Below, one piece after another: positions 25,099-34,097 of a stretch of DNA of 64,000 nt. This DNA comes from Mixta calida (GTDB lineage: Bacteria; Pseudomonadota; Gammaproteobacteria; Enterobacterales; Enterobacteriaceae). Location: the NCBI RefSeq assembly GCF_002953215.1, contig NZ_CP026378.1, positions 1,098,540 to 1,162,539 of the forward strand. Reading direction: 5' to 3'. Each line of letters begins with the position of its first letter. Within the stretch, counting starts at the first letter, position 1. The notes beneath the pieces were generated by a model. The model saw only the letters and a program-made list of their open reading frames with translations, was not told the origin of the DNA and made no database searches. Made by a program: the position numbers and the translations under genes.

Positions 25099-26049
25099 TT
25101 ACTGCGCCGCTTTGTCATTGAGCGCGGCGCTGACGCTGTCCATCAGGCGGCTGTAGCTCTGAATGCCGCCAGCGATGTAAAGCGAAGCGGAGTCGAGGTA
25201 GATGATATGTTTGTTCTGCCAGGCTTTGGTCTTATGGATCAGCGCGTTATCCAGTACCTGCTGCGCAGACTGCCCTTCGGCGCGGCCAATGGCGCTGTCG
25301 CGGTCCAGCACAAACAGCCAGTCCGGGTCGACATTCATAATAAATTCAGAGGTCACGACGTTGCCGTGCTTGCCCTGCTGACCGAAGGTAGCGGCAGGCT
25401 GAAAGCCCAGCGTATCGAAGATAAAGCCGAAGCGCGAACCGGGCGCATAAGCGGACATCTTGCCGCCGCTGACCATGACCACCATCGCCTTGCCTGCGTG
25501 CTGGCTGCGCTCGCGCAGCGCGGCGATTTTCGCGTCGAACGCGTCGGTCAGCGCTTTCGCCTCCGCCTGCTTACCGAAGATCTCGCCCAACTGTTGCACG
25601 CGCTGGATCAGGCTGGGGGTGAACTGCTTCGGATCGACGTCCAGCGCGATGGTCGGCGCGATGGCGCTGAGCTTGTCGTAGGCGTCATGCGCGCGGCCGC
25701 CAGCGATAATCAGATCCGGTTTCGCGTTGCTGATCGCCTCATAGTCAGGCTCAAACAGCGTGCCGGCGTTCATGTATTCCTCGCCCTGATATTTCGCCAG
25801 AAAAGCGGGCAGGTGGGCGCTGTTTTTCGGCACGCCAGCGACCGGAATATGCAACGCATCGACGTTGTCCAGCGTGGCGGGATTCAGAACGATCACTTTC
25901 TGCGGCGATGACGGAACGGCGGTGGTTCCCTGCGCGTGTTCAACGTTAAGCGTAGAGGCGGAAGCGGTCTGGGCGCGGGAATCATCACATCCGGTCAGCG
26001 CGAGAGCAGCGGCGAGCAGCGAGGCGGTAAAAACGGCAGTTAGGCGCAT
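25099..26049 (-). CDS. Siderophore-binding lipoprotein, CeuE-like
   Basis: Periplasmic ferric-siderophore binding protein of 316 residues with a lipoprotein signal (LAAALALTGC lipobox, cysteine about residue 20), so it is anchored to a membrane. The fold follows the CeuE/YclQ/VctP type (SSPQKVIVLNPATLDNVDALHIPVAGVP, PDLIIAGGRAHDAYDKLSAIAPTI, GFIFDTLGFQP, VDPDWLFVLDRDSAIG). CeuE-type proteins bind bis- or tris-catecholates using a Tyr and a His; YLDSASLYIAGG contains the matching C-terminal tyrosine region. The ATG at 26049 has a strong CAGGAGAG ribosome binding site. A Fur-like box lies 40 bases upstream. Confidence 0.9.
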   Translation of the reverse strand: MRLTAVFTASLLAAALALTGCDDSRAQTASASTLNVEHAQGTTAVPSSPQKVIVLNPATLDNVDALHIPVAGVPKNSAHLPAFLAKYQGEEYMNAGTLFEPDYEAISNAKPDLIIAGGRAHDAYDKLSAIAPTIALDVDPKQFTPSLIQRVQQLGEIFGKQAEAKALTDAFDAKIAALRERSQHAGKAMVVMVSGGKMSAYAPGSRFGFIFDTLGFQPAATFGQQGKHGNVVTSEFIMNVDPDWLFVLDRDSAIGRAEGQSAQQVLDNALIHKTKAWQNKHIIYLDSASLYIAGGIQSYSRLMDSVSAALNDKAAQ

Positions 26050-26088
26050 TTTCTCTCCTGAAAATGTTAACAGACATACGGTAATCGT

Positions 26089-26109
26089 GAATGCATATGA
26101 TTCGCATTC
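26089..26109 (-). promoter_or_regulatory. Fur-like box before siderophore ABC operon
   Basis: The hexamers GAATGC and GCATTC form inverted arms around ATATGATTC, 40 bases upstream of the binding-protein start. It agrees with the Fur consensus at about 10 of 19 positions, so the site is only moderate; its place and symmetry support it. Confidence 0.5.
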
Positions 26110-26342
26110 TTGATGCGGCGCGCAAATCATACCCTTACCACGACGGCTTGAACAGCACCCTGTTGGGGACTTTTACCCGATGAAATCGGCAGGATTGGGC
26201 AAGGCAGTGAACGCCGTCAATGAAAAAGATATTAATATGCCATTGTTTTAAAATGATTTTATTTTTATATGTTCAAAATTCACCCTTTAAGGCTGGATGA
26301 AATATGGAGATTTTATGGAGATTGCGCCCTATCAGGTGTAAT

Positions 26343-26361
26343 GGAAATAATAATCGTTATC
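26343..26361 (+). promoter_or_regulatory. Fur box before fepA-like gene
   Basis: GGAAATAATAATCGTTATC matches the 19-base Fur consensus at about 15 of 19 positions by eye, 45 bases upstream of the receptor start. Confidence 0.75.
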
Positions 26362-26406
26362 ATATCGCTTTGACATATCCGTACACACTTCTCAGGGATT
26401 AGTAGC

Positions 26407-28593
26407 ATGATTCATACAAAGTCTTTCAGGATGCGTCCTTGCGCGCTGCTGCTGTTACTCAGCGTTCACGGCGTCGCGCTGGCGGCCGATGCGATAGCGT
26501 CAGAAGAGGGCGTAATGACGGTGCGGGCGACGGCAGAAGAAGAACTTAAACAGCAGCCTGGCGTCTCGATTATCACCGCTAAAGACATTGAAAAAAGCCC
26601 GCCCGTTAACGATCTCTCCGACATCATTCGTAAAATGCCCGGCGTCAATCTCACCGGCAACAGCGCCTCCGGCAGTCGCGGCAACAATCGTCAGATCGAT
26701 ATTCGCGGTATGGGGCCGGAAAATACCCTGATCCTGATTGACGGCGTGCCGACCATCTCGCGCAACGCGGTGCGCTACAGCTGGCGCGGCGAACGTGATA
26801 CGCGCGGCGACAGCAACTGGGTGCCGCCGGAAATGGTCGAGCGCATCGAGGTACTGCGCGGCCCGGCTGCGGCACGTTACGGCTCCGGCGCGGCGGGCGG
26901 AGTGATTAACATCATCACCAAAAGGCCAACCAACGACTGGCACGGCAGCCTGTCGTTGTTTACCAACCAGCCGGAAGATGACAAAGAAGGGGCGACCAAA
27001 CGCGCCAACTTCAGCCTCAGCGGCCCGCTGGCGGGCGATGCGCTCACCATGCGCCTGTACGGCAATATCAATAAAACCGACGCTGACGCCTGGGATATTA
27101 ACAACGCGCAAAACGGCTCTTACGCCGCCGGGCGCGAAGGGGTGCGCAATAAAGATATCAACAGCGTGGTCTCCTGGAAGCTGTCGCCGACGCAGATTCT
27201 GGATTTCAGCTACGGCTACAGCCGTCAGGGCAATATCTACGCGGGCGATACCCAGTACAGCAACAGCAACGTCAGCCCAGGCGACCGCATCGCCGGTCTC
27301 TATGGCCACGAAACCAACCGCATGTACCGCCAGTCTTACGGCGTGACGCATAACGGCATCTGGGATTGGGGCCAGTCGAATCTGGGCTTCTGGTATGAGA
27401 AAACCAACAACACCCGGCTGGGCGAAGGGGCGGGCGGTAAAGTCGAAGGGATGATCAACAGCGACAAATATATTACCAGCCGCCTGAAAAATTACCGCGC
27501 TACCGGCGAAATCGTTATGCCGCTGGATCTGCTGGTGGAGCAGAACGTCACGCTCGGCGCGGAGTGGAACCGCGAGGAACTTAACGATCCCGCCTCGATG
27601 TCGATGGTGAACGCCGGTGATATTGACGTCGGCGGCGTCTCAGGCGATCCTGCCCGACGCAGCAGCAAAAACAGCGCCGATTTAAGCGCCGTCTATTTCG
27701 AGGATAATATCGAGCCGCTGCCCGGCACCGCCCTGATCCCCGGCCTGCGTCTGGATCACCACAGCAAGTTCGGCAATAACTGGAGCCCAAGCCTGAACCT
27801 CTCTCAGGAGCTGAGCGACAACGTTAAACTGAAGGCAGGCATCGCGCGCGTGTTTAAAGCGCCGAACCTCTATCAGTCCAGCGAAGGCTATCTGCTCTCC
27901 ACCAAAGGCAACGGCTGCCCGTTAGGCATTTCTGAAAAATGTTATCTGATGGGCAGCGATCATCTTGACCCGGAAGTCAGCGTCAACAAAGAGATCGGCC
28001 TTGAATTTACCGATCAGGGCTACGACGCCGGCATCACCTGGTTCCGCAACGATTACAAAAACAAAATCGTCTCCGGCACCGATCTGGTGGGCGAAACCGC
28101 TGACGGTTATCACGTGCTGCGTTGGGAAAACGGCGGCAAGGCGGTGGTGGAAGGGCTGGAAGGAAACCTGCTGATCCCGCTGGTGAAAGATACGCTCACC
28201 TGGCGCACCAACGTGACGTATATGATTACCTCGGAAGATAAGGAAACCGGTAATCCGCTGTCGATTATCCCGAAATACACCATTAACACCATGCTGGACT
28301 ATCAGGTAACCGATAAGCTTTCCGCTAACGTCAACTGGACGCTCTATGGCCGCCAGAAGCCGCGTCACTATGCGGAAATCAACAAAGAAAACAAAGAAGG
28401 CATGTCGGACAGAGAGGTCGGCGCCTACTCGGTTGTCGGGCTGAACGTCAACTACGACCTGATGAAAGACTTGCGCCTGAACGCTGGCGTCAGCAACCTG
28501 CTCGATAAGCGTGTCTACCGTGAAAACGACGGCGCCTCAACCTACAACGAGCCGGGTCGCGCTTATTACGCGGGCGTCACGATGTCGTTCTGA
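26407..28593 (+). CDS. FepA-like TonB-dependent catecholate receptor
   Basis: Outer-membrane receptor of 728 residues, homologous to FepA/IroN/PfeA-type ferric catecholate receptors. Signal peptide (to GVALA), TonB box region GVMTVRAT, plug domain (residues about 50-170, IRKMPGVNLTG, RQIDIRGMGPENTLILIDGVP, VERIEVLRGPAAARYGSGAAGGVINIITKRPT) and a 22-strand barrel ending in the outer-membrane signature AYYAGVTMSF with terminal Phe. It is divergent from the siderophore ABC operon; together they form a complete uptake route from the outer membrane to the cytoplasm apart from TonB-ExbBD. A Fur box precedes it and a terminator follows. Confidence 0.92.
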   Translation: MIHTKSFRMRPCALLLLLSVHGVALAADAIASEEGVMTVRATAEEELKQQPGVSIITAKDIEKSPPVNDLSDIIRKMPGVNLTGNSASGSRGNNRQIDIRGMGPENTLILIDGVPTISRNAVRYSWRGERDTRGDSNWVPPEMVERIEVLRGPAAARYGSGAAGGVINIITKRPTNDWHGSLSLFTNQPEDDKEGATKRANFSLSGPLAGDALTMRLYGNINKTDADAWDINNAQNGSYAAGREGVRNKDINSVVSWKLSPTQILDFSYGYSRQGNIYAGDTQYSNSNVSPGDRIAGLYGHETNRMYRQSYGVTHNGIWDWGQSNLGFWYEKTNNTRLGEGAGGKVEGMINSDKYITSRLKNYRATGEIVMPLDLLVEQNVTLGAEWNREELNDPASMSMVNAGDIDVGGVSGDPARRSSKNSADLSAVYFEDNIEPLPGTALIPGLRLDHHSKFGNNWSPSLNLSQELSDNVKLKAGIARVFKAPNLYQSSEGYLLSTKGNGCPLGISEKCYLMGSDHLDPEVSVNKEIGLEFTDQGYDAGITWFRNDYKNKIVSGTDLVGETADGYHVLRWENGGKAVVEGLEGNLLIPLVKDTLTWRTNVTYMITSEDKETGNPLSIIPKYTINTMLDYQVTDKLSANVNWTLYGRQKPRHYAEINKENKEGMSDREVGAYSVVGLNVNYDLMKDLRLNAGVSNLLDKRVYRENDGASTYNEPGRAYYAGVTMSF

Positions 28594-28612
28594 TAACCGC
28601 GAAATAAAAAAG

Positions 28613-28636
28613 GGCCTGCGCAATGCGGGCCTTTTT
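28613..28636 (+). terminator. Terminator after fepA-like gene
   Basis: Stem GGCCTGC / GCGGGCC (one G-U pair), loop GCAAT, then five T. Confidence 0.9.
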
Positions 28637-28815
28637 ATTGAATGCGCCGGTGAAATATATCTGATCTTTCGAAAGCGCTGATAAGATCCGGGCGCCTAAA
28701 GATTCAATACAATACGACGATAAACCTCTTTATCAGGTTATTCATTCAAGGCTCTGCGCCGCGCGGCCAGCTGAACCCGGTCGGGACGGGCAGGATGCCT
28801 CCACAGGGAGAACGT

Positions 28816-30513
28816 ATGTCAGCCAGGCAGGTAATCGGCATCGATCTGGGCACCACCAACAGCGCGGTCGCGATATGGCGTGATAGCCGGTCGCAGCTGA
28901 TCGCCAACAAATTCGGCAGTATGTTAACCCCGTCGGTTGTCGGGCTGGATGACGAGGGCAATCTGCTGACCGGCCAGCCGGCGCTCGACCGTCTCAGCAC
29001 CCATCCTCATCTGACGCAGGCCAGCTTCAAACGCTATATGGGCACCGAAGCGACGCTGACGCTGGGTAATCAAACCTTCCGCGCCGAAGAACTCTCCGCC
29101 ATTTTATTGCGTCAGCTGAAAGAAGATGCGCAAAGCTGGCTCGGCCAGCGCATCGAAGACGCGGTGATTACCGTCCCCGCCTACTTTAATGACGTACAGC
29201 GACGTGCGGTGAAAACCGCCGGCGAACTGGCGGGCCTTAATGTGCTGCGTCTGTTAAATGAGCCGACGGCGGCCTCGCTGGCGTTCGGGCTGCTGGAAAA
29301 CCGCGAGCAAAAATACCTGACCTTCGATTTAGGCGGCGGCACTTTTGACGTCTCGGTTATCGATATGTTTGAAGGCGTGGTTGAAGTACGCGCCAGCAGC
29401 GGCGATGTGCAGCTGGGCGGCGATGATTTTAACGAGGCGATCTGCCAGTGGATGCTTGATCAGCAGCCGGCGTTAAAAGCGGCGCTGCCGGCGGTGAAGC
29501 CCGCGTTGCTGGAGCAGGCCGCTCGGCTGAAGCTCGCCCTGAGCCACGCGCCGGAAGCCAGCGTCGAGCTGTCATGGCAGGCGCAAACCTGGCGCTGGAC
29601 GCTGGATGAAGCGCAGCTTGGCCGCTGCTGCCAGCCGCTGATCGCCCGCCTGCAGCAGCCGGTTATGCAGGCGCTGCATGATGCGCGCTTCTCGCTGCAG
29701 GATCTTGACCATGTCCTGCTGGTCGGCGGCGCGACGCGCATGCCGCTGGTGCGCCAGGCGGTGGCGCGCCTGTTTGGCCGCTTCCCCCGTCACGACCTTC
29801 ACCCCGATGAGGCGGTCGCGCTGGGGGCCGGGGTACAGGCGGGCATGGTGATGAAAGATGCGGCGATCGAAGATGTCATTCTCACCGATGTGATGCCGTT
29901 TTCGCTTGGCGTGGAAACGGCAAAAGAGAGTCCTGGCGGGCTGGAGAGCGGCTTTTTTCTGCCGCTGATTGAGCGTAACACCTGGCTGCCGGTGAGCAAA
30001 AGCAAAACGGTGACCACCGTTGCCGACAACCAAACCAGCGTCCTGCTAAAAATTTATCAGGGCGAAGGGCGGCGGGTAAAAGATAACGTTTACCTCGGCG
30101 AAATGAATATTGAAGTGCCGCCGCGCGGGGCGGGTGAGGTGGCGCTGGATATCCGCTTTACCTATACGCTGGATGGCCTGCTGGAAGTGCAGTGCCAGCA
30201 GATCGACGGCCCGAACAGCGCCCGGCTGGTAATAGAGAAGGTGCCGGGACAGATGACGGCGGCGCAAATCGAGCAGAGCCTGCAAAAGCTGAACGACCTC
30301 AAGCGTCACCCGCGCGACCGCCAGGAGAACCGCGATCTGCTGCTGCGCGGCTCGCGTCTGTTTGAGCGGCTGCTGGGGGAAGAGCGCGCCTGGATCGATA
30401 ACGTCATGAGCGTCTTCGAACAGGCGCTCGACAGCCAGGATGAACGACGTATCGCGGACGTACGCCAGAAGGTCTGCGAGGCGCTGGATACGGTTGAAGG
30501 GACATTATTGTGA
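28816..30513 (+). CDS. hscC: Hsp70-type chaperone HscC
   Basis: A 565-residue Hsp70 homologue matching E. coli HscC (Hsc62). The ATPase domain has IGIDLGTTNSAVAIW, VITVPAYFNDVQRRAVKTAGELAGL, LLNEPTAASLAFG, FDLGGGTFDVSVID and VLLVGGATRMP; the substrate domain follows the linker-like region VILTDVMPFSLGVE. It is shorter than DnaK at the C-terminus, as is HscC. The ATG at 28816 has a CAGGGAGAA ribosome binding site and gives the expected N-terminus; upstream in-frame starts are not used. The stop overlaps the start of the J-domain gene by one base (TGATG), so the chaperone and its co-chaperone are coupled. Confidence 0.95.
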   Translation: MSARQVIGIDLGTTNSAVAIWRDSRSQLIANKFGSMLTPSVVGLDDEGNLLTGQPALDRLSTHPHLTQASFKRYMGTEATLTLGNQTFRAEELSAILLRQLKEDAQSWLGQRIEDAVITVPAYFNDVQRRAVKTAGELAGLNVLRLLNEPTAASLAFGLLENREQKYLTFDLGGGTFDVSVIDMFEGVVEVRASSGDVQLGGDDFNEAICQWMLDQQPALKAALPAVKPALLEQAARLKLALSHAPEASVELSWQAQTWRWTLDEAQLGRCCQPLIARLQQPVMQALHDARFSLQDLDHVLLVGGATRMPLVRQAVARLFGRFPRHDLHPDEAVALGAGVQAGMVMKDAAIEDVILTDVMPFSLGVETAKESPGGLESGFFLPLIERNTWLPVSKSKTVTTVADNQTSVLLKIYQGEGRRVKDNVYLGEMNIEVPPRGAGEVALDIRFTYTLDGLLEVQCQQIDGPNSARLVIEKVPGQMTAAQIEQSLQKLNDLKRHPRDRQENRDLLLRGSRLFERLLGEERAWIDNVMSVFEQALDSQDERRIADVRQKVCEALDTVEGTLL

Positions 30514-31988
30514 TGAACAGCTGGCAAATTTTGGGCATTGAGCCCACCGGCGATGAAGCGCTGATTCGTCGCGCCTATGCGCGCCAGCTGAAAACCTGCC
30601 GCCCGGACAGCGATCCGGATGGATATCAGCGGCTGCGCGAGGCGTTCGAGTGGGCGAAAAGCAGCGCCAGCGCGCTTCAGCCGGACGAAACTGACGACGC
30701 TCCTGAGCGCGCCCTGGCCGTTGAGAAGGACGCCGTACATCGCCCGGAGGACATCGCCGCCGCTGAGCCGAACGCTGGGGCTTCTCCTCCTGCGAGATAT
30801 GATGCTGAACCCTGTCAGGAAACCGCCGCCGCTGAGCCGGACGCGGAGGCCTCCATTTTTCCGGGATATGTCGCTGAACCCGGCCTTGAAGCCGTCGCGG
30901 CTTTTCCGCCTTCGCTCGCGCCAATCTATACCCCGGAAGAGATGCAGGCGCTGGCCGCTGAGCTGGTGAACGAAGGTAACGGTAAACTTACGGCGCTGGA
31001 CGCGCTGTTTCAGCGGGTGAGCCATGAAGGCAACCTGATGCAGCAGCAGCAGTTTCATCAGGATCTGGCTGCCGCGCTGGCGGAGCAGCCAGGGCTGTCA
31101 GAGTGGCTGGTAGAGAAAATCAGCGATGCGCTGCAGTGGGAGCTGGACCAATACAGCAGCGGCTATCTGGTGCCGGAAGCGTTGCAGGAGGCGCTTAATG
31201 CGCAAATTCGCGCGACCGGGCGCGAGCGTGCCTGGCATGAGATGAAAAATGAATCGCAGCACGGCGATCTCTCCACGCGCCTGGCGCTGGGGCTGCTGTG
31301 CGGCGATCGCGCCGCCGCGCCGTTATGGGCGCGTCTGGTGCCGGGGCTGATCGCGAAAATGGCGCAGCAGGTCAATACGCTTTACGTCACCTTTCCTGAG
31401 CTGGTCCAGCGGCTTAATCCCGCGATGCTCGAATTCATCAGTGCGCGCCGCTGTGCGTTAAGCTGGCAGGGCCTGTTTCTGCTGGCGTTCTGGGGCGCGA
31501 TTTTTCCTCTGGCGCTTTCCGGCTCGCCGCCTGGCTTGCCGACCGGGCCGATCGCGTTCGCCCTTGTCGTCTATTTCCTCTATCTCAGCGATGCGATCCT
31601 GATGGGTCTACAGCGCAGACCGTGGCTGATGGGGATATTTATCCTGCTGGATTGCCTGGTTTCGGTGGCGTTGTTAGCGGCTTTGTTGGTCGGGGTGCTG
31701 GTGCTGACCATTAGCCACAGCGCCGCGAAAGGAGAAGGCTTTTCCGGCATGACCCCACTGTTTATCGTGCTGATTGAATGGCTTATTCTCTGGTCGGTCT
31801 GGTCGAAACAGGCGCCCGGCCTCCGCCGTCCGGGCATTGCCGTCGCGCGGCTGCTCAGCAGCCCCTGGCGCCTGCTGGCAACGCTGGAGTTTAGCGTGGT
31901 GAGCTATCCGCTTATCGCCGTCTATGCCATCTTCTGCTGCCTGTTGCTGGATGCGCTGCTGAATCTCGCTGCCGGCTTGTATGGCTAG
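30513..31988 (+). CDS. J-domain membrane co-chaperone, DjlB/DjlC-like
   Basis: Partner of HscC, 491 residues. The N-terminal J-domain (about 1-55, NSWQILGIEPTGDEALIRRAYARQLK) carries RPD in place of the canonical HPD tripeptide, followed by SDPDGYQRLREAFEWA. Residues about 82-127 hold two imperfect 23-residue repeats (AAAEPN... and AAAEPD...). A helical soluble middle precedes about five hydrophobic helices in the last 190 residues, so it is anchored in the inner membrane with the J-domain inside. In E. coli, HscC works with DjlB and DjlC; only one such gene is present here. The start shares a base with the hscC stop; a GTG one codon earlier is also possible. Confidence 0.88.
   Translation: MNSWQILGIEPTGDEALIRRAYARQLKTCRPDSDPDGYQRLREAFEWAKSSASALQPDETDDAPERALAVEKDAVHRPEDIAAAEPNAGASPPARYDAEPCQETAAAEPDAEASIFPGYVAEPGLEAVAAFPPSLAPIYTPEEMQALAAELVNEGNGKLTALDALFQRVSHEGNLMQQQQFHQDLAAALAEQPGLSEWLVEKISDALQWELDQYSSGYLVPEALQEALNAQIRATGRERAWHEMKNESQHGDLSTRLALGLLCGDRAAAPLWARLVPGLIAKMAQQVNTLYVTFPELVQRLNPAMLEFISARRCALSWQGLFLLAFWGAIFPLALSGSPPGLPTGPIAFALVVYFLYLSDAILMGLQRRPWLMGIFILLDCLVSVALLAALLVGVLVLTISHSAAKGEGFSGMTPLFIVLIEWLILWSVWSKQAPGLRRPGIAVARLLSSPWRLLATLEFSVVSYPLIAVYAIFCCLLLDALLNLAAGLYG
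30756..30893 (+). repeat. Two 69-base tandem repeats inside the J-domain gene
   Basis: Units 30756-30824 and 30825-30893 both begin GCCGCCGCTGAGCCG and encode degenerate 23-residue units with AEP and Y-AEP motifs. It is an in-frame duplication in the linker after the J-domain. Confidence 0.75.
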
Positions 31989-32029
31989 CAGAACGGCGCG
32001 CTTATCCCGCTTGCATTGCTGTTACATAA

Positions 32030-32056
32030 AAAAGCCCGGCTTGACGCCGGGCTTTT
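32030..32056. terminator. Bidirectional terminator, djlB/tehB
   Basis: A perfect 11-base stem AAAAGCCCGGC / GCCGGGCTTTT with loop TTGAC lies between the convergent J-domain and tehB genes and has T-runs on both strands. Confidence 0.93.
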
Positions 32057-32081
32057 GCTTTTTACTCACATTGCTTCACGT

Positions 32082-32945
32082 TTAAGCCGGTTTGCGTGCC
32101 AGCAGGGTGGCAAAGCGCAGCTTAATGCGGTTTCCCTGGGCGTCGGTTTTATGCAGCGCGCCGGGGTTCTCGTTGTACTTCAGAATATCCCAGCCGTCGT
32201 AATAGCCGAGCAGTTCGCTGCGGCTAAAGGTGAACGGGAACGGCATCGGACAGGGATAGTCCGGCGTGCTCATCGCCGCGACGATCAGATTATGGCCGCC
32301 CGGCGCGGTCGCCTGCTGCATCTGATCAATCAGCTCCGGAATGGTCTCCGGCTGCAAAAACATCATCACCACGGTCGAGAGAATAAAATCGTACTGCTGT
32401 TCAATGGTGACCTGATTGAGATCGCACTGCCGCAGACGGATATGCGCCAGCTCTTCGGCGTTGATGATCTGTTGCAGGCTGCTCAGGCTGTCGCTGTTTT
32501 TATCCCAGCCCTCCACATCGAAGCCGCGCTGCTGCAAGTAAAGCACGTTACGGCCGTTGCCGCAGCCGAGATCCAGCGCCCGGCCCGGCGCGATGCGGCC
32601 CGCCGCTTCCAACACTTCCGAATGGGGCGGGGTCAGCTGATAGCGCTTGTGGTAGTAATCCTCCGGCTTGCAGTAGAACGCCAGTTGGCACTCCACGTCC
32701 GGGCTGACGGCGGTAACGCGGTGCCACTGCTGCGGCGCCAGGCGCGGCGGCTGCGAGGCGGCGTTCAGGCTCAGCGTCTCGACCGTCTCGCCGCGCTCGG
32801 TGAGCAGGGCGATATCCAGCGTGCCTTTATACACTTTCAGCTGCGCCCAGCAGCCTGGCTCGGTGCGGTAAGGTTCGCGCCATACCGGCGGCAGCGTGGC
32901 GCTGTTCCACAACGGCAGCGTTTGATAACACATCAGGTCAGTCAT
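32082..32945 (-). CDS. tehB: TehB methyltransferase with N-terminal DUF1971 domain
   Basis: SAM-dependent methyltransferase of 287 residues. The N-terminal part (about 1-95) is a DUF1971/YeaR-like domain (LKVYKGTLDIALLTERGE, QWHRVTAVSPDVECQLAFYCKPEDYY), as in Haemophilus TehB. The C-terminal TehB domain has the SAM motif ALDLGCGNGRNVLYLQQRG, then the acidic CDLN and TVVMMFLQPETIPELI. TehB proteins detoxify tellurite or selenite by methylation. It ends an apparent minus-strand run norV-norW-tehB, 14 bases from norW, which suggests co-transcription with nitric-oxide detoxification genes. That link is an inference, supported by the NO-responsive homologue yeaR. Confidence 0.9.
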   Translation of the reverse strand: MTDLMCYQTLPLWNSATLPPVWREPYRTEPGCWAQLKVYKGTLDIALLTERGETVETLSLNAASQPPRLAPQQWHRVTAVSPDVECQLAFYCKPEDYYHKRYQLTPPHSEVLEAAGRIAPGRALDLGCGNGRNVLYLQQRGFDVEGWDKNSDSLSSLQQIINAEELAHIRLRQCDLNQVTIEQQYDFILSTVVMMFLQPETIPELIDQMQQATAPGGHNLIVAAMSTPDYPCPMPFPFTFSRSELLGYYDGWDILKYNENPGALHKTDAQGNRIKLRFATLLARKPA

Positions 32946-32959
32946 ATTTTACTCCGTGA

Positions 32960-34093
32960 TTAACGGGTGAGCTGTTTCAGCAAGGGAAGCGCCTGCTTCA
33001 TATGATCTTCACTGACCACGAACGCTTTCAGCTGTCTGGCGGCGTCCAGCCCTTTCGCCACGATGCCCGCTTTGCTGAACTGCATTTCCCAGTTCAGATC
33101 CGCATCCCCGGCGTTGCCGGCCAGGTGCAGCGGCAGGTCAGGCGTTTTGATCCTGACCAGCATCGCCGGCAGGCTCAGGCTGGCGCTGTTGCCAGTGAGG
33201 TTTTTCGCCAGCGTCATCGCCGCCAGCTGCGCCGGCTGCAGGTAAGGCATCAGCTTGCCCTGAATCTCGGCGCAGTCGCCGAGGGCGAAAATATCGGGGC
33301 GCGAGGTGGTCAGGCGATCGTCCACCACGATGCCGCGCCGCGTCTCCAGCCCCGCCTGCTGCGCCAGCGCGATATTCGGGCGCAGGCCGATGGCGCAGAC
33401 CGCTGCGTCGCAGGCGATCTGCTGACCGTTATTCAGCGTGGCGATCAGCGTGTCGTGATGGCGCGCCAGCGAGGAGAGCTCGCAGTTAAAGCGCATCTCC
33501 ACGCCCGCCAGCGTCAGACGATGCTGTAAGCGCCCGCTAATCTCCGGCGGCATCAGCGCCGAGAGCAGGCTGCCGCTGCGATCCACCAGCGTTACCTGTT
33601 TGCCGGCGCGGTTGAGATCCATCGCCAGCTCGGTGCCGATCAGCCCGCCGCCGATCAGCAGCACGCGTTTCGCGTCCCGCAGATTCTCCTCGCAGCGGCG
33701 ATACTCCTGCTGGCTGTTAAGGGTGTACATCAGCTCGCTGCCGCTGACCGGCGGCACCAGCGCTTCCGCGCCGGTGGCCAGCACCAGTTTGCCGAAGGTA
33801 AAGTCGCCCGCCGTGGTCTCAATACGGTGCGCGGCGGCGTCGATGCGCGAGACCCGCGTATGCGGATGCAGCGTCACGTTGTTTTTCTCTGCGTACTCGG
33901 CGGCGGTCATGCGGGTCAAATCATCGGCCCGCTGGCCCAGAGAGAAGACGTGGCTCAGCTCCGGCTTGTGGTACTCATCGCAGCTGTCGGCGGCGATCAG
34001 CCGGATGGGCGCCTCTTTATTCTGCTGACGCAGATTCTTAATCAGCTGTCGGGCGGCGAAGCCGGAGCCGATAATGACGATATCGGATGACAT
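32960..34093 (-). CDS. norW: NorV reductase NorW
   Basis: NADH:flavorubredoxin oxidoreductase that passes electrons from NADH to NorV. It has 377 residues from the ATG at 34093, which lies 4 bases after the norV stop with a GAGGG ribosome binding site; upstream in-frame codons overlap norV and are not used. The FAD-binding motif IVIIGSGFAARQLIKNLRQ starts the protein, the NADH-binding motif VLLIGGGLIGTELAMDLN is near residue 145, and the second FAD motif is RPDIFALGDCAEIQG. It is cytoplasmic, part of the norVW operon, and under NorR and sigma-54 control through the norV promoter. Confidence 0.94.
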   Translation of the reverse strand: MSSDIVIIGSGFAARQLIKNLRQQNKEAPIRLIAADSCDEYHKPELSHVFSLGQRADDLTRMTAAEYAEKNNVTLHPHTRVSRIDAAAHRIETTAGDFTFGKLVLATGAEALVPPVSGSELMYTLNSQQEYRRCEENLRDAKRVLLIGGGLIGTELAMDLNRAGKQVTLVDRSGSLLSALMPPEISGRLQHRLTLAGVEMRFNCELSSLARHHDTLIATLNNGQQIACDAAVCAIGLRPNIALAQQAGLETRRGIVVDDRLTTSRPDIFALGDCAEIQGKLMPYLQPAQLAAMTLAKNLTGNSASLSLPAMLVRIKTPDLPLHLAGNAGDADLNWEMQFSKAGIVAKGLDAARQLKAFVVSEDHMKQALPLLKQLTR

Positions 34094-34097
34094 AGCA

